Shown here in pieces: positions 1 through 7,706 of a stretch of DNA of 17,153 nt. How positions within the stretch are numbered: the first letter of the stretch is position 1; each line of letters opens with the position of its first letter. Source of the stretch: a bacterium (GTDB lineage Bacteria; CG03); contig VMTI01000052.1 of the NCBI GenBank assembly GCA_013791675.1, positions 1-17,153 on the forward strand. Direction: 5' to 3'. Under the pieces are notes generated by a model that worked only from the letters and a program-made list of their open reading frames with translations, searched no databases and was not told the origin of the DNA. A program made the translations under genes and the position numbers.

Positions 1-795
1 ACTTATGATGTTGAGAAGGGCGCCGGCACATTCAATCCCATGACTTTTCTCAAACTTTTTGATAAGGGCCCGTGGCGAGCGGCGTATACCGAACCTTCCA
101 GGCGGCCTCAGGACGGACGCTATGGAGACAATCCCTTCAGGCTTTATAAACATCTCCAGTTTCAGGTCATTTTAAAACCGGCTCCCGCGGACTGCAGAAT
201 TCTGTATCTGAAAAGCCTGAAAAAAATTGGAATAGACATAAAAAAACATGACATAAGATTTTTGGAAGATAACTGGGAGTCGCCATCTCTCGGCGCGTGG
301 GGCCGGGGCTGGGAGGTGCGTCTTGACGGGCTGGAGATCACGCAGTTCACATATTTTCAGCAGGCCGGCGGAATTGAGCTTTCCGAAGTGCCGGTGGAGC
401 TGACATACGGCCTTGAAAGGATAGCGATGTTTCTGCAGAAGAAAAAAAGCGTCTACGATATTGAATGGACAAGCGGCGTTAAATACGGTGACATAAGAAA
501 AGATGAGGAAAGACAGTTCAGCGTTTATTATTTTGAAAAGGCTGATGTTGACGGACTGGGAAAAGTTTGTGATTTCTACAGCGCGGAGCTTGAAAGGCTT
601 CTTGACGCGCGGCTGCCGCTGCCGGCCTATGATTGCCTTCTCAATTATTCGCATCTCTTTAATGTGATAGACGCCCGCGGGGGAATAGATCACGCTACAA
701 GAACGGGGATGATAAAGAAGATGAGAAATTATTCCCGCAGTATAGCGATTCTTTATATGGAACTTCGCGAGGCGCCGCCGGGCGGTGACAAATGA
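1..795 (+). CDS. glyQ: Glycyl-tRNA synthetase alpha subunit (5' end outside window)
   Basis: Catalytic class II subunit of the alpha2beta2 glycyl-tRNA synthetase, which charges tRNA-Gly in the cytoplasm. The frame is open from base 1, and the residues before the first ATG at 40 still match the family (GAGTFNPMT, like GAGTSHPMT of E. coli GlyQ). The gene is therefore truncated by the window edge, with roughly 30 N-terminal residues missing, and the ATG at 40 is internal. Family landmarks are clear: PSRRPQDGRYGDNPFR, FQVILKP, HDIRFLEDNWESPSLGAWG, GWEVRLDGLEITQFTYFQQ, TYGLERIAM and YFEKADVD. The end matches the usual GlyQ end. The TGA overlaps the glyS ATG by 4 nt (ATGA), indicating translational coupling with the beta subunit. 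The family assignment is secure. Confidence 0.97.
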   Translation, partial: TYDVEKGAGTFNPMTFLKLFDKGPWRAAYTEPSRRPQDGRYGDNPFRLYKHLQFQVILKPAPADCRILYLKSLKKIGIDIKKHDIRFLEDNWESPSLGAWGRGWEVRLDGLEITQFTYFQQAGGIELSEVPVELTYGLERIAMFLQKKKSVYDIEWTSGVKYGDIRKDEERQFSVYYFEKADVDGLGKVCDFYSAELERLLDARLPLPAYDCLLNYSHLFNVIDARGGIDHATRTGMIKKMRNYSRSIAILYMELREAPPGGDK

Positions 796-2837
796 ACAAA
801 GCCGATTTTCTGATTGAACTCTGGGTGGAGGATATGCCGGTTTCCGCCCAGCTTGAGGCTGAAGTTAAAATCAAAGAGGCGGTGGAAAACCTTTTTATAA
901 GTGAAAAAATAGATTACGGACAATCAAAAACTTTTTCCACTCCCCGTCGTGTTGCCGTTTTTTTTGAGAATGTTTCCCGACTCACTCGCGAGGAAAAGCT
1001 TTCCATCAAGGGCCCTCCCGCGAAAATATGTTTTGACGGAGCGGATAATCCCACAGTTGTTCTGGAAGGATTTCTTAAGAAGCACAACGCCGATCCCGCG
1101 GATGTGCGTGTGAGGGATGAGGGGCGGGGGGAATTTGTTTTTTTTGAAAAAACTATTCCGAGGCTTTCTTCTGAAGATGTGATAAGGCATAAAATAGCGC
1201 CCGCCATAGAGGGAATAAAATTTACGAAAGTTATGAGGTGGGACAATTACAGTTTTCCGCGTCCCGTGCGGAATGTTCTGATAATGTTCGGAAAGAAAAC
1301 CCTCAAGGTGAGATGTTTCGGCGTTAACTCGTCGCATTCAAGCAGGGGTTTTATGGGAGAGGCCGTTGCAATAACTTCGCCCGCGGGTTATGAAACGGAT
1401 CTCAAAAGAAAAAGAATTCTTGCCTCCCGGACGAAGCGTTTTGAGCATTTAACGAAAGAATTAAACGAAGCGCTCAAGCGCCCGTCGGCCCCGTCATCAG
1501 ATAATTATGCAGGTGAGCTGAAAAATTTTACAGTTGGTATCTGCGAATATCCAAGGGCGATGGCAGGGGAGTTTGATAAAGCTTTCTTGATGCTCCCGCC
1601 TGAATTTCTTAAGGTTACGCTGGAATTCCACCAGGGGTGTTTTTCAGTTAACAACGGAAAGCTGCGGACGAACAAGTTTATTTTTGTTGTTGACGGCACT
1701 TCGGCTAATGCCGCCGAAATTACAAAAAATTACGAAAGATGCGTGACCGCCCGTTTTAAAGATACAAAGTTTTTCTGGGAGAATGACAAAAAGAAAAAAC
1801 TTATTGAATATTACGACAAACTGAAAAATGTGAATTATATGGGGAAATTCGCCACTCTTTATGATAAAGCCGAAAGAATTACGCGGGACGCGTCGGAGCT
1901 CGCGAAAATTTACCGCCCCGCAGAAGAAGGGGAAGTGAGAAAAACAGCGAAACTTCTTTACTGCGATATTGTCACTCAGATAGTGGGGGAATTTCCCGAA
2001 CTTCACGGTATAGCGGGGCAGTATCTGGAACGTTCGGATGCGGGCAGTATTTCCTGCGAGGATTCTCTGAGAGGCGCGGTGACGCTGGATGCCCTCAACG
2101 ACATTTCCTCCGTCGTCGGTTTGGCCGAGAGGCTTAACACGCTGAAATCATTTTTTTACGCGGATATGATACCCACCACTTCCAAAGACCCGTACGGTTT
2201 GATAAAAAGCGCCGACGGAGCCGTAAAGATATTGCTAACTTCCGGAATTGATTTTGGAATGAAAAAAGTTTTTGAGATTGTTTTTGATGACATCGAGTCC
2301 GGAATATCTGAAAAGATTTACGATTTTCTGAAGGAAAGATATAAGCTTTGTCTTGTTAAAGAAGGCATCCCTGCCGATATAGCGAATATGACGGAGAGCA
2401 AATTTGAGTTTCCCAAAGATGCCCTCGCTTTATCGTGGGCGGTTGAGGCCACGAGAAAGAAGAAGAAAGAAGAATTCGCGTATATAGCCGAAGCCGCCAA
2501 AAGAATAAGAAACATACTCAGACAGGCGAAGAAGCTGGGGATAAAGCCTATGGGCGTCCGAAAGGATTTGTTTATTGAGAGCGAGGAAAAAAATCTTTTT
2601 GACATCGCTGTGTCTCTGCGCGGGGAAATAGAATTGATGGTTGTGAAAAAAGATTATATATCCGCTCTGATGAGCCTTGTGACAGTGAAAGAACCTCTTG
2701 ATTTGTTTTTTGAGAAAATAATGGTGATGGATAAAGATGAATCGCTCAGGGATAACAGGCTGGGTTTGCTTCGTGATGTTGACAACCTCTTTGCAATTTT
2801 CGGAAAATTTGATACTCTAAATGCTTTGGTTTTGTAA
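792..2837 (+). CDS. glyS: Glycyl-tRNA synthetase beta subunit
   Basis: Beta subunit of tetrameric glycyl-tRNA synthetase; it carries tRNA recognition and the anticodon-binding region. It has 681 residues, close to the usual 690 or so. Recognisable blocks are the N-terminal LIELWVEDMP, FKDTKFFWENDKKKKL near residue 321, YCDIVTQIVGEFPELHGIAGQY near 395 (the degenerate HD-like region, aligned with the E. coli MVFEFTDTQGVMG segment), SKDPYGLIKSADG near 465, and a C-terminal DALR-like anticodon-binding domain ending FFEKIMVMDKDESLRDNRLGLLRDV. The start overlaps the glyQ stop by 4 nt, so the two subunits should be made in equal amounts. No truncation or frameshift is seen. A 56-nt gap separates it from the L25 gene, which has its own strong SD. 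Confidence 0.97.
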   Translation: MNKADFLIELWVEDMPVSAQLEAEVKIKEAVENLFISEKIDYGQSKTFSTPRRVAVFFENVSRLTREEKLSIKGPPAKICFDGADNPTVVLEGFLKKHNADPADVRVRDEGRGEFVFFEKTIPRLSSEDVIRHKIAPAIEGIKFTKVMRWDNYSFPRPVRNVLIMFGKKTLKVRCFGVNSSHSSRGFMGEAVAITSPAGYETDLKRKRILASRTKRFEHLTKELNEALKRPSAPSSDNYAGELKNFTVGICEYPRAMAGEFDKAFLMLPPEFLKVTLEFHQGCFSVNNGKLRTNKFIFVVDGTSANAAEITKNYERCVTARFKDTKFFWENDKKKKLIEYYDKLKNVNYMGKFATLYDKAERITRDASELAKIYRPAEEGEVRKTAKLLYCDIVTQIVGEFPELHGIAGQYLERSDAGSISCEDSLRGAVTLDALNDISSVVGLAERLNTLKSFFYADMIPTTSKDPYGLIKSADGAVKILLTSGIDFGMKKVFEIVFDDIESGISEKIYDFLKERYKLCLVKEGIPADIANMTESKFEFPKDALALSWAVEATRKKKKEEFAYIAEAAKRIRNILRQAKKLGIKPMGVRKDLFIESEEKNLFDIAVSLRGEIELMVVKKDYISALMSLVTVKEPLDLFFEKIMVMDKDESLRDNRLGLLRDVDNLFAIFGKFDTLNALVL

Positions 2838-2893
2838 ATGTTGGCAGGAATGCCGGAAACGGGCGGTCCGGCTCTGAGCACAGGAGGATTGAT

Positions 2894-3598
2894 ATGGAAC
2901 TTCAGGTGGTGGTGAATGCGCGTGAAACGGGGAAGAAATCTCTTCTCAAACAACTTAGAAAAGATAAAAAGACGCCGGCGATTATATACGGAGCGAATTT
3001 TAAACCTGAAGCTGTGTGGGTGGACGAGAAAGAGATTTCCGGAATAATAAAACGTTCAAAAACTTCTGTGCTTACTCTGAACGAAGGTAAAAAAAAGATA
3101 ACGGCTGTTATAAAAGATGTTTCTTATGATGTGCTCAGTGACCGTGTCAATCATGTTGATTTTATGAAAATAGAGGCAATGAAAGAGCTTGAAATCAGTG
3201 TGCCTCTTGAGCTTGAGGGCGAGTGCAAAGGCGTTAAAGAAGGCGGCATACTTGATTTTATAATCAGGAAAATTGACGTCAGGACGATACCGTCAAAGAT
3301 TCCTCATTCCATAAAGGTGAATATTTCGCAGATGAATATAGGCGACACCTTGAAAGTTTCGCAGCTTCAGATACCCGAAGGCGTCGCGGTTATGACTAAT
3401 GGCGATTCAATATGCGTCAGCATACAGGCGCCGAGAAAGGAAGAGGAACCTGCCGAAGCCGAAGCCTCCGTTGCCGCCGCCGCCCCCGAAGTCGAGAAAA
3501 AGGGTAGTAAGGATACCAAGGAAAGCAAAGAAACTAAAGAAACATCTGAGAGCAAGGATAAAAATCCCGCTGACAAAAAGAAGCAAGCGGGTAAGTGA
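2894..3598 (+). CDS. rplY: 50S ribosomal protein L25, CTC/TL5 type, with charged tail
   Basis: 5S-rRNA-binding ribosomal protein of the L25/TL5/CTC family, 234 residues. Residues about 1-90 are the L25 domain (ARETGKKSLLKQLRKDKKTPAIIYG, then HVDFMKIE near the domain end). Residues about 91-180 are the extra CTC/TL5 C-terminal beta domain (VPLELEGECKGVKEGG, VRTIPSKIPHSIKVNISQMNIGD), absent from the short E. coli L25. The last 50 or so residues are a low-complexity Ala/Glu then Lys/Glu/Ser/Thr tail with short KETKE/KESKE repeats, probably disordered. The start is fixed by AGGAGG at 2882-2887, 6 nt before the ATG. It sits between glyS and pth; L25 next to pth is a common bacterial arrangement and supports both calls. 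Confidence 0.95.
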   Translation: MELQVVVNARETGKKSLLKQLRKDKKTPAIIYGANFKPEAVWVDEKEISGIIKRSKTSVLTLNEGKKKITAVIKDVSYDVLSDRVNHVDFMKIEAMKELEISVPLELEGECKGVKEGGILDFIIRKIDVRTIPSKIPHSIKVNISQMNIGDTLKVSQLQIPEGVAVMTNGDSICVSIQAPRKEEEPAEAEASVAAAAPEVEKKGSKDTKESKETKETSESKDKNPADKKKQAGK

Positions 3599-3652
3599 AA
3601 AGGTCTTGGATAACAGGAAGGAACCTTGTGAATCTGTGTCCAAATTTTTAAA

Positions 3653-4195
3653 GTGCTGGCTGTTTTCGGTTTAGGCAATCCACTTTCATACAACGGCACC
3701 CGGCACAATATAGGTAAAGAGGCGGCGCTGTCATTAAAGGGAAAAATGCCGCTCGCTTTTAAGGGCGTTTGCGCGGATATATATGTGCTGGGCGGCAGAG
3801 CTCTCATAGAGGGAAAAACCTATATGAATGAGTCAGGGCTGGCTTTCAGGGAGGCCGTAAAAAAACTTGGGCTTGCCCCCGAAAACATTCTGGTTATTTG
3901 CGATGATTTTAATTTAGAGTTGGGCCGGATGCGCTACAGGGTAAACGGTTCTTCCGGCGGACATAAAGGCCTTGAATCTCTGATTGAGAAAACGGGCACG
4001 GAAAATTTTCCCCGGTTAAGGCTGGGAATCGGCCCGCCGATTTTGGATTTTTCCGGAGCGAAGGACTGGGTGCTGGAGACTTTTGAAGGCGAAGAAATAG
4101 AAAAAGCCGCCAGAGGGATCCGCGCTGCCGCTGATTTCGTTAAACGCCGATGGGGGCATTTTTGGCCGGAGGAAAACGATAGTTTCAATGTTTAG
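3653..4195 (+). CDS. pth: Peptidyl-tRNA hydrolase
   Basis: Cleaves the ester bond of peptidyl-tRNAs released from stalled ribosomes, recycling tRNA in the cytoplasm. It has 180 residues (usual 185-195). The family core is present: FGLGNP with Asn9, TRHNIG with the catalytic His18, TYMNESG, ICDDFNLELGRMRYRVNGSSGGHKGLESL and RLRLGIGPP. In GGHKG a Lys replaces the Asn that follows the His in E. coli Pth (N114). The start must be GTG at 3653: an in-frame TGA lies at 3629-3631, and only ATC or ATT, both poor starts, lie between. No SD is visible before it, so initiation may be weak or depend on reinitiation after the L25 gene 54 nt upstream. The stop overlaps the next gene by 8 nt. Confidence 0.93.
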   Translation: MLAVFGLGNPLSYNGTRHNIGKEAALSLKGKMPLAFKGVCADIYVLGGRALIEGKTYMNESGLAFREAVKKLGLAPENILVICDDFNLELGRMRYRVNGSSGGHKGLESLIEKTGTENFPRLRLGIGPPILDFSGAKDWVLETFEGEEIEKAARGIRAAADFVKRRWGHFWPEENDSFNV

Positions 4196-4775
4196 AAATT
4201 TTAGAAAAAAGGTTATAACGGGAATGATTATTCTCGCCCCTATAACTGTGACACTTTATATTTTTGGTTTCATGATTAAAGTCATAGCTCGCCTGACAGC
4301 GCCCTTAGTGCCTTTTATTCTCCTGCTGCCTTTTTTTTCAAAATGGCCGGTGGCCGCCACTTATGCTGTGAGTTTTCTGGCGGCGATTGTTCTCCTGTGG
4401 CTTTTAGGCGCGGCGGCTTCAAATATTTTCGGGAGAACTCTTTTACTTTTCGCGGAAAAAATATTTCTTAAAGCGCCTATTATCAACCGGATATATGTAA
4501 TCATTAAGCAGATTGTTGATACCGTGACGTCAAAAAAATCGGCTTTCCGTAAAGTTGTGAGGATAGATTATCCGAGGAAAGGGATAAAGACGCTGGCTTT
4601 TGTGACGGGGGAAACGGAAATCGGCGGCTTGCGATATTATTCTCTTTTTGTTCCGACAACCCCGAATCCCACCAGCGGTTTTTTTTGCATGATGCTGATT
4701 ACGGAGGTGGAAGACGCCGGCATTGATATGGAAGCGGCTATGAAAATTATAGCTTCCGGAGGCATGATTAAATGA
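4188..4775 (+). CDS. DUF502 family inner-membrane protein
   Basis: 195 residues. The N-terminus (FRKKVITGMIILAPITVTLYIFGFMI) and the second hydrophobic stretch at about residues 45-85 give two membrane segments. The soluble part ends in the DUF502 signature VPTTPNPTSGFF, followed by a DMEAAMKIIASGG block. DUF502 proteins are widespread in bacteria and have no established biochemical role; a membrane-organising or transport-related role would be speculation. The ATG overlaps the pth stop by 8 nt, so it is the last gene of the glyQ-glyS-rplY-pth run. A strong promoter for the pilus genes follows at once. The family is clear from the PTTPNPTSG motif; the function is unknown. Confidence 0.88.
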   Translation: MFRNFRKKVITGMIILAPITVTLYIFGFMIKVIARLTAPLVPFILLLPFFSKWPVAATYAVSFLAAIVLLWLLGAAASNIFGRTLLLFAEKIFLKAPIINRIYVIIKQIVDTVTSKKSAFRKVVRIDYPRKGIKTLAFVTGETEIGGLRYYSLFVPTTPNPTSGFFCMMLITEVEDAGIDMEAAMKIIASGGMIK

Positions 4776-4792
4776 AAATGTCCGGCAGGCAA

Positions 4793-4820
4793 TTGACAAC
4801 TTTTGTTCAAATGATATAAT
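4793..4820 (+). promoter_or_regulatory. Sigma70-type promoter for the pilMNOP operon
   Basis: TTGACA at 4793-4798 and TATAAT at 4815-4820 are separated by 16 bp; both hexamers are exact consensus. It lies in the 52-nt gap between the DUF502 gene and pilM. The pilM ATG at 4828 begins 7 nt after the -10 box and has no SD, so the predicted transcript start falls at or within a base or two of the start codon. Confidence 0.85.
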
Positions 4821-4827
4821 TGACCCT

Positions 4828-5970
4828 ATGCCCATGGATATAAAAACCATAATCGGAAAGCTAACCGCGATTCACAAAGGCGGCGATATAGTCGGCATTG
4901 ATTTTGGCCGGTCCTCTGTGAAAATAGCAAAACTCAAAAAAAGCGGCGATAAATATCTTTTGGAATTTTGCGGTATGCTTCCGGCGCAGACTTCCGTGGC
5001 CGGTTCGGAAGTCACGCTGGATGAAATAGATGCTACTGTAAAATCCGTGAAAGCTTTTTTAAATGCCAAAGGTATAAAGTCGGGCGTCGGCGCGGCATCG
5101 GTTATGGGAAATTTTGTAATAGTAAGATATGTGAAATTCCCGAAGATGTCCAACGACGAGCTCGCGAAGAGCCTGCGTTTTGAAGCTGAGGAGTTTATCC
5201 CGTTTGATATATCGGACGTTTATTTGTCCACGGAAATAATAAAAGATATTGAGGAAGAGGGCCAGCCTAAAATGGAAGCCATTCTTGTAGCCGCGAAAAA
5301 AGACATTGTTGAAACGCGTATATCCATGATGAAGAGAATAGGCCTTGCCCCTCTTATAATAGATGTGGATGGATTTTGCGTTAACAATGTTTACGAGTAC
5401 TGTTATCCGGATTTTGCCGAAAATAACACCATGTTTCTCAATATAGGCGCATCCATGACAACTCTGTCAATATCCGAACACGGCACTGTGCGTGTTGTCA
5501 GGGATATACCTTTCAGCGGAAATGCCCTTACCAATCTTGTTATGAACACTTTTGCAAGCGATTTTTCTCAGGCTGAGGCGCTGAAAAGGCAATATGGAAT
5601 AGTGCCGTCCGCGGAAATGGAAGCGATGTCCGACGCGGAAACGGCTGAGCAGGTGACATCGGCTCTCATTCAGGGCGTTGACGAGCAGCTGCATGTGGAA
5701 ATGCAAAGGTCAATAGATTATTTCAACACAATATCAAGCTCTTCGGAGGAAATCAGCAGGATAATTCTTTCCGGCGGCGGCGCGCTGCTTAAAAATCTGG
5801 ATAAATATCTTCACAAACAGATGGATATACCGGTGGAAGTGTTTAATCCACTTGATTTTATAGAGCATGCCGACGATCCCGAACTGCTTAAAAACGCTCC
5901 CGCTTATGCTGTAGCCATAGGGCTGGCATTAAGAAAAGCCGGAGATTCTTCGGCGATCCGGGCGGTATAA
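4828..5970 (+). CDS. pilM: Type IV pilus assembly protein PilM (actin-like ATPase)
   Basis: Cytoplasmic actin-fold protein that binds the N-terminus of PilN and links the pilus alignment complex to the motor side of the T4P machine. It has 380 residues. The nucleotide-binding signatures are visible: phosphate-1 IVGIDFGRSSVKIAKLK (Asp25-Gly27), phosphate-2 FLNIGASMTTLSI (around Gly207) and the adenosine motif IILSGGGALLKNL (Gly316-Gly318). The FEAEEFIPFDISDV segment is also typical of PilM. The ATG at 4828 is preferred; a second in-frame ATG at 4834 is possible. Neither has an SD, in keeping with a leaderless or near-leaderless mRNA from the promoter ending at 4820. The stop overlaps the pilN ATG by one base (TAATG). 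First gene of the canonical pilM-N-O-P-Q order. Confidence 0.96.
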   Translation: MPMDIKTIIGKLTAIHKGGDIVGIDFGRSSVKIAKLKKSGDKYLLEFCGMLPAQTSVAGSEVTLDEIDATVKSVKAFLNAKGIKSGVGAASVMGNFVIVRYVKFPKMSNDELAKSLRFEAEEFIPFDISDVYLSTEIIKDIEEEGQPKMEAILVAAKKDIVETRISMMKRIGLAPLIIDVDGFCVNNVYEYCYPDFAENNTMFLNIGASMTTLSISEHGTVRVVRDIPFSGNALTNLVMNTFASDFSQAEALKRQYGIVPSAEMEAMSDAETAEQVTSALIQGVDEQLHVEMQRSIDYFNTISSSSEEISRIILSGGGALLKNLDKYLHKQMDIPVEVFNPLDFIEHADDPELLKNAPAYAVAIGLALRKAGDSSAIRAV

Positions 5971-6548
5971 TGATAAAAATAAACCTGCTGCCGCAGGAGA
6001 TAGAAAAAAAAGCCATTGCGCAGCGCAGGATGCTGCTTGCCGTTTCCGCTGGCGTCTTGGTCGTAGTTGTTTTTATAGGAATTTATCTTCTCAGGGTGGC
6101 GAAAATAACGGCTCTCAAGTCGGAGCTTAAAGCCTCGCAGGCCGAATTGAGAAAATACGACGCTGATTTGGCTAAAGTGCAAAAGATAGAAGCCGAAAAA
6201 AAGCGCCTTGAAAATCAGCTTAGTATCATAATCAGCCTTATTGAATCAAGGCTTGATTATCCTGTAATGATGGAAGTTATCACGCGAAGTGATTTTTTGC
6301 CGTCTAACGCTAAAATTAATTCTTTTTCCGGGACTGCTGATGCCGCCGGCATAAAATTTGCTTTTACGCTGGAAGCTGCCGATAATTATTCTGTGGCGGA
6401 TATGCTTACCAACCTTGAAAAATCTCCGAATTTTACAGATATAAAAGTGAGCGGCTTTTCATCCGGAGGCGCGGGGGCGGGAGTGGCTACGGCTCCACGG
6501 AATATGTCTGTCAATTGTCTGTATATACCCATAAGGAGTAAAAAATAG
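5970..6548 (+). CDS. pilN: Type IV pilus inner-membrane protein PilN
   Basis: Bitopic inner-membrane protein, 192 residues, part of the PilMNO(P) alignment complex. The N-terminus MIKINLLPQE carries the INLLP motif (residues 4-8), known in the family as the PilM-binding peptide. One membrane segment follows at about residues 22-44 (AVSAGVLVVVVFIGIYLL). A heptad-like, Lys/Glu/Leu-rich coiled coil covers about 50-90, and a small periplasmic alpha/beta domain ends the protein. Position after pilM and before pilO confirms the call, since sequence conservation beyond INLLP is weak. The start shares one base with the pilM stop, so translation is probably coupled. Confidence 0.93.
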   Translation: MIKINLLPQEIEKKAIAQRRMLLAVSAGVLVVVVFIGIYLLRVAKITALKSELKASQAELRKYDADLAKVQKIEAEKKRLENQLSIIISLIESRLDYPVMMEVITRSDFLPSNAKINSFSGTADAAGIKFAFTLEAADNYSVADMLTNLEKSPNFTDIKVSGFSSGGAGAGVATAPRNMSVNCLYIPIRSKK

Positions 6549-7097
6549 ATGGCTGAAGCTCAATCCATACCGAAGGAGCAGAAAATTGTTTTAGCTGTGC
6601 TGGCTGTTGCCGGCCTTTTTATGTTTTATAAAAAAGCCTATATGCCTCAGGGAAAGCAGATAAAAGAAATCACCAAACAAATAGAGGAAACAAACAAAAA
6701 AATAACTGAAATAAAAATCAAAGTCGCCAGAATGGCGCAGCTTGAGGCCGAATACGAGCTTCTGAAAACCAAAGTCGCGGAGGCGGAGAAACAGCTCCCT
6801 AAATCCGAGGAATTGCCGGAACTTATAAGAAGTATAACGAAAATAGGCTCCAAGCACGGAATAGAGATAGACAACTGGCGCATAAGCTCAGTGCTTCCAA
6901 GGCAGTATTATAAGGAACACACATACAGTTTTGCTGTGACGTCGAGCTACCATAAAGCCGCGCAGTTTTTTGTTGATATATGTCAGATGGAAAGAATAAT
7001 GACGGTAAAAGATGTAAGGATCACTCCTGCTTCGGCTGCCGCTGGAAATGACATGGGGGTTAGTTTTACCCTTGTGGTTTATACGTATAAGGAATGA
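6549..7097 (+). CDS. pilO: Type IV pilus inner-membrane protein PilO
   Basis: 182 residues. A short cytoplasmic N-terminus is followed by one membrane segment at about residues 13-27 (IVLAVLAVAGLFMFY), a long coiled coil at about 35-90 (KEITKQIEETNKKITEIK and on), and a compact periplasmic domain (HGIEIDNWRIS, YSFAVTSSYHKAAQFFVDI) of PilO type. PilO pairs with PilN through these regions and the heterodimer contacts PilP. The ATG directly abuts the pilN stop with no spacer. An AAGGAG SD lies inside the end of pilN at about 6534-6539. The assignment rests on fold pattern and strict gene order more than on diagnostic residues. Confidence 0.9.
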   Translation: MAEAQSIPKEQKIVLAVLAVAGLFMFYKKAYMPQGKQIKEITKQIEETNKKITEIKIKVARMAQLEAEYELLKTKVAEAEKQLPKSEELPELIRSITKIGSKHGIEIDNWRISSVLPRQYYKEHTYSFAVTSSYHKAAQFFVDICQMERIMTVKDVRITPASAAAGNDMGVSFTLVVYTYKE

Positions 7098-7104
7098 GTT
7101 TATT

Positions 7105-7611
7105 ATGGTAAAAATATCAGAATTTTCAGGTTCGCGCGCAGCTGTTGTTTTTATTTTCTGTCTCGTGTGCGTTGCCTGCGGCGGGAAGAAAAAGAAAGAG
7201 TCCTCCAATGTCCCGAAGATTTCCGCAAAACAAGTTCAAAAGGTTGAAGAACCTGAGATTCTAAAACCGGAAAAATATGTTTATATTGGATACAAAAACA
7301 GGAATCCGTTTTTTATGACGGGTTCAGGCGGCACCAGGCAGGCCAGCGATGCCGAATCCGTATCCGCGGAAGCCACCGGTTTCAGGCTGAGCGGTATAAT
7401 GACTGATTCCTCGGGGGTCAGGTATGCTTTGATGTCCGATGCATCCGGCGGAAGTTATATATTAAAAAATGGCTGGCTCTATGATGTTGAAGGCAAAAGA
7501 GTCCCCTCTGTAACAGGCACTGTGTTTGAAGACAGAATTATAATAATATCAGGCACCACGATGAAAGAGCTTAAATTGCCGGAAGACGACATGCCTGCGA
7601 AACTGGAATAA
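7105..7611 (+). CDS. pilP: PilP-like type IV pilus lipoprotein
   Basis: 168 residues from the ATG at 7105, which has AAGGA at 7089-7093 upstream; a longer in-frame start at 7048 would lie inside pilO and lacks a sensible signal peptide. The N-terminus has basic residues, a hydrophobic stretch (AAVVFIFCLVCVAC) and then CGG, so a lipid-anchored periplasmic protein is likely. The lipobox is imperfect, with Cys at -3. A charged linker precedes a C-terminal domain with the PilP pattern: RNPFF near residue 70, then FRLSGIMTDSSGVRYALM and SYILKNGWLYDVEGKRV, a small beta domain like the one that bridges PilNO to the secretin. It follows pilO by 7 nt. Conservation is modest; the name depends on context plus the NPF and LSGIM pattern. 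Confidence 0.85.
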   Translation: MVKISEFSGSRAAVVFIFCLVCVACGGKKKKESSNVPKISAKQVQKVEEPEILKPEKYVYIGYKNRNPFFMTGSGGTRQASDAESVSAEATGFRLSGIMTDSSGVRYALMSDASGGSYILKNGWLYDVEGKRVPSVTGTVFEDRIIIISGTTMKELKLPEDDMPAKLE

Positions 7612-7631
7612 TTAGAATTATACGAATACCC

Positions 7632-7665
7632 TTGACAAACCCCCAAAATAGTATTAACATATACT
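7632..7665 (+). promoter_or_regulatory. Promoter with -10-centred dyad before the HTH-pilQ genes
   Basis: Lies in the 95-nt gap between pilP and the MerR-like gene. The -35 is a perfect TTGACA at 7632-7637. The best -10 by spacing is TAACAT at 7655-7660 (17 bp, 4 of 6 matches). TATACT at 7660-7665 is a better hexamer but sits 22 bp away. A perfect 5-bp inverted repeat, AGTAT (7650-7654) and ATACT (7661-7665), encloses TAACAT exactly. A further AATAC/GTATT pair (7625-7629 and 7651-7655) flanks the -35. This layout could be an operator for the HTH protein encoded just downstream. Confidence 0.6.
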
Positions 7666-7706
7666 GAAAGTGGTTTGGAGCGGAGGAGAAATCCGAGGGG
7701 GTAAGT

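Noticed and set aside
2852..2872. GCCGG...CCGGC hairpin between glyS and the L25 gene as a regulatory leader
   Set aside because: Only 5 bp with an 11-nt loop and no T run; expected by chance at this composition.
3407..3643. Antisense Gly- and Phe-rich frames opposite the L25 tail
   Set aside because: They mirror the repetitive purine-rich coding strand and have no SD or family resemblance.
7048..7104. Longer start for the PilP-like gene
   Set aside because: It lies within pilO in another frame. The ATG at 7105 gives a proper signal peptide and has AAGGA upstream.
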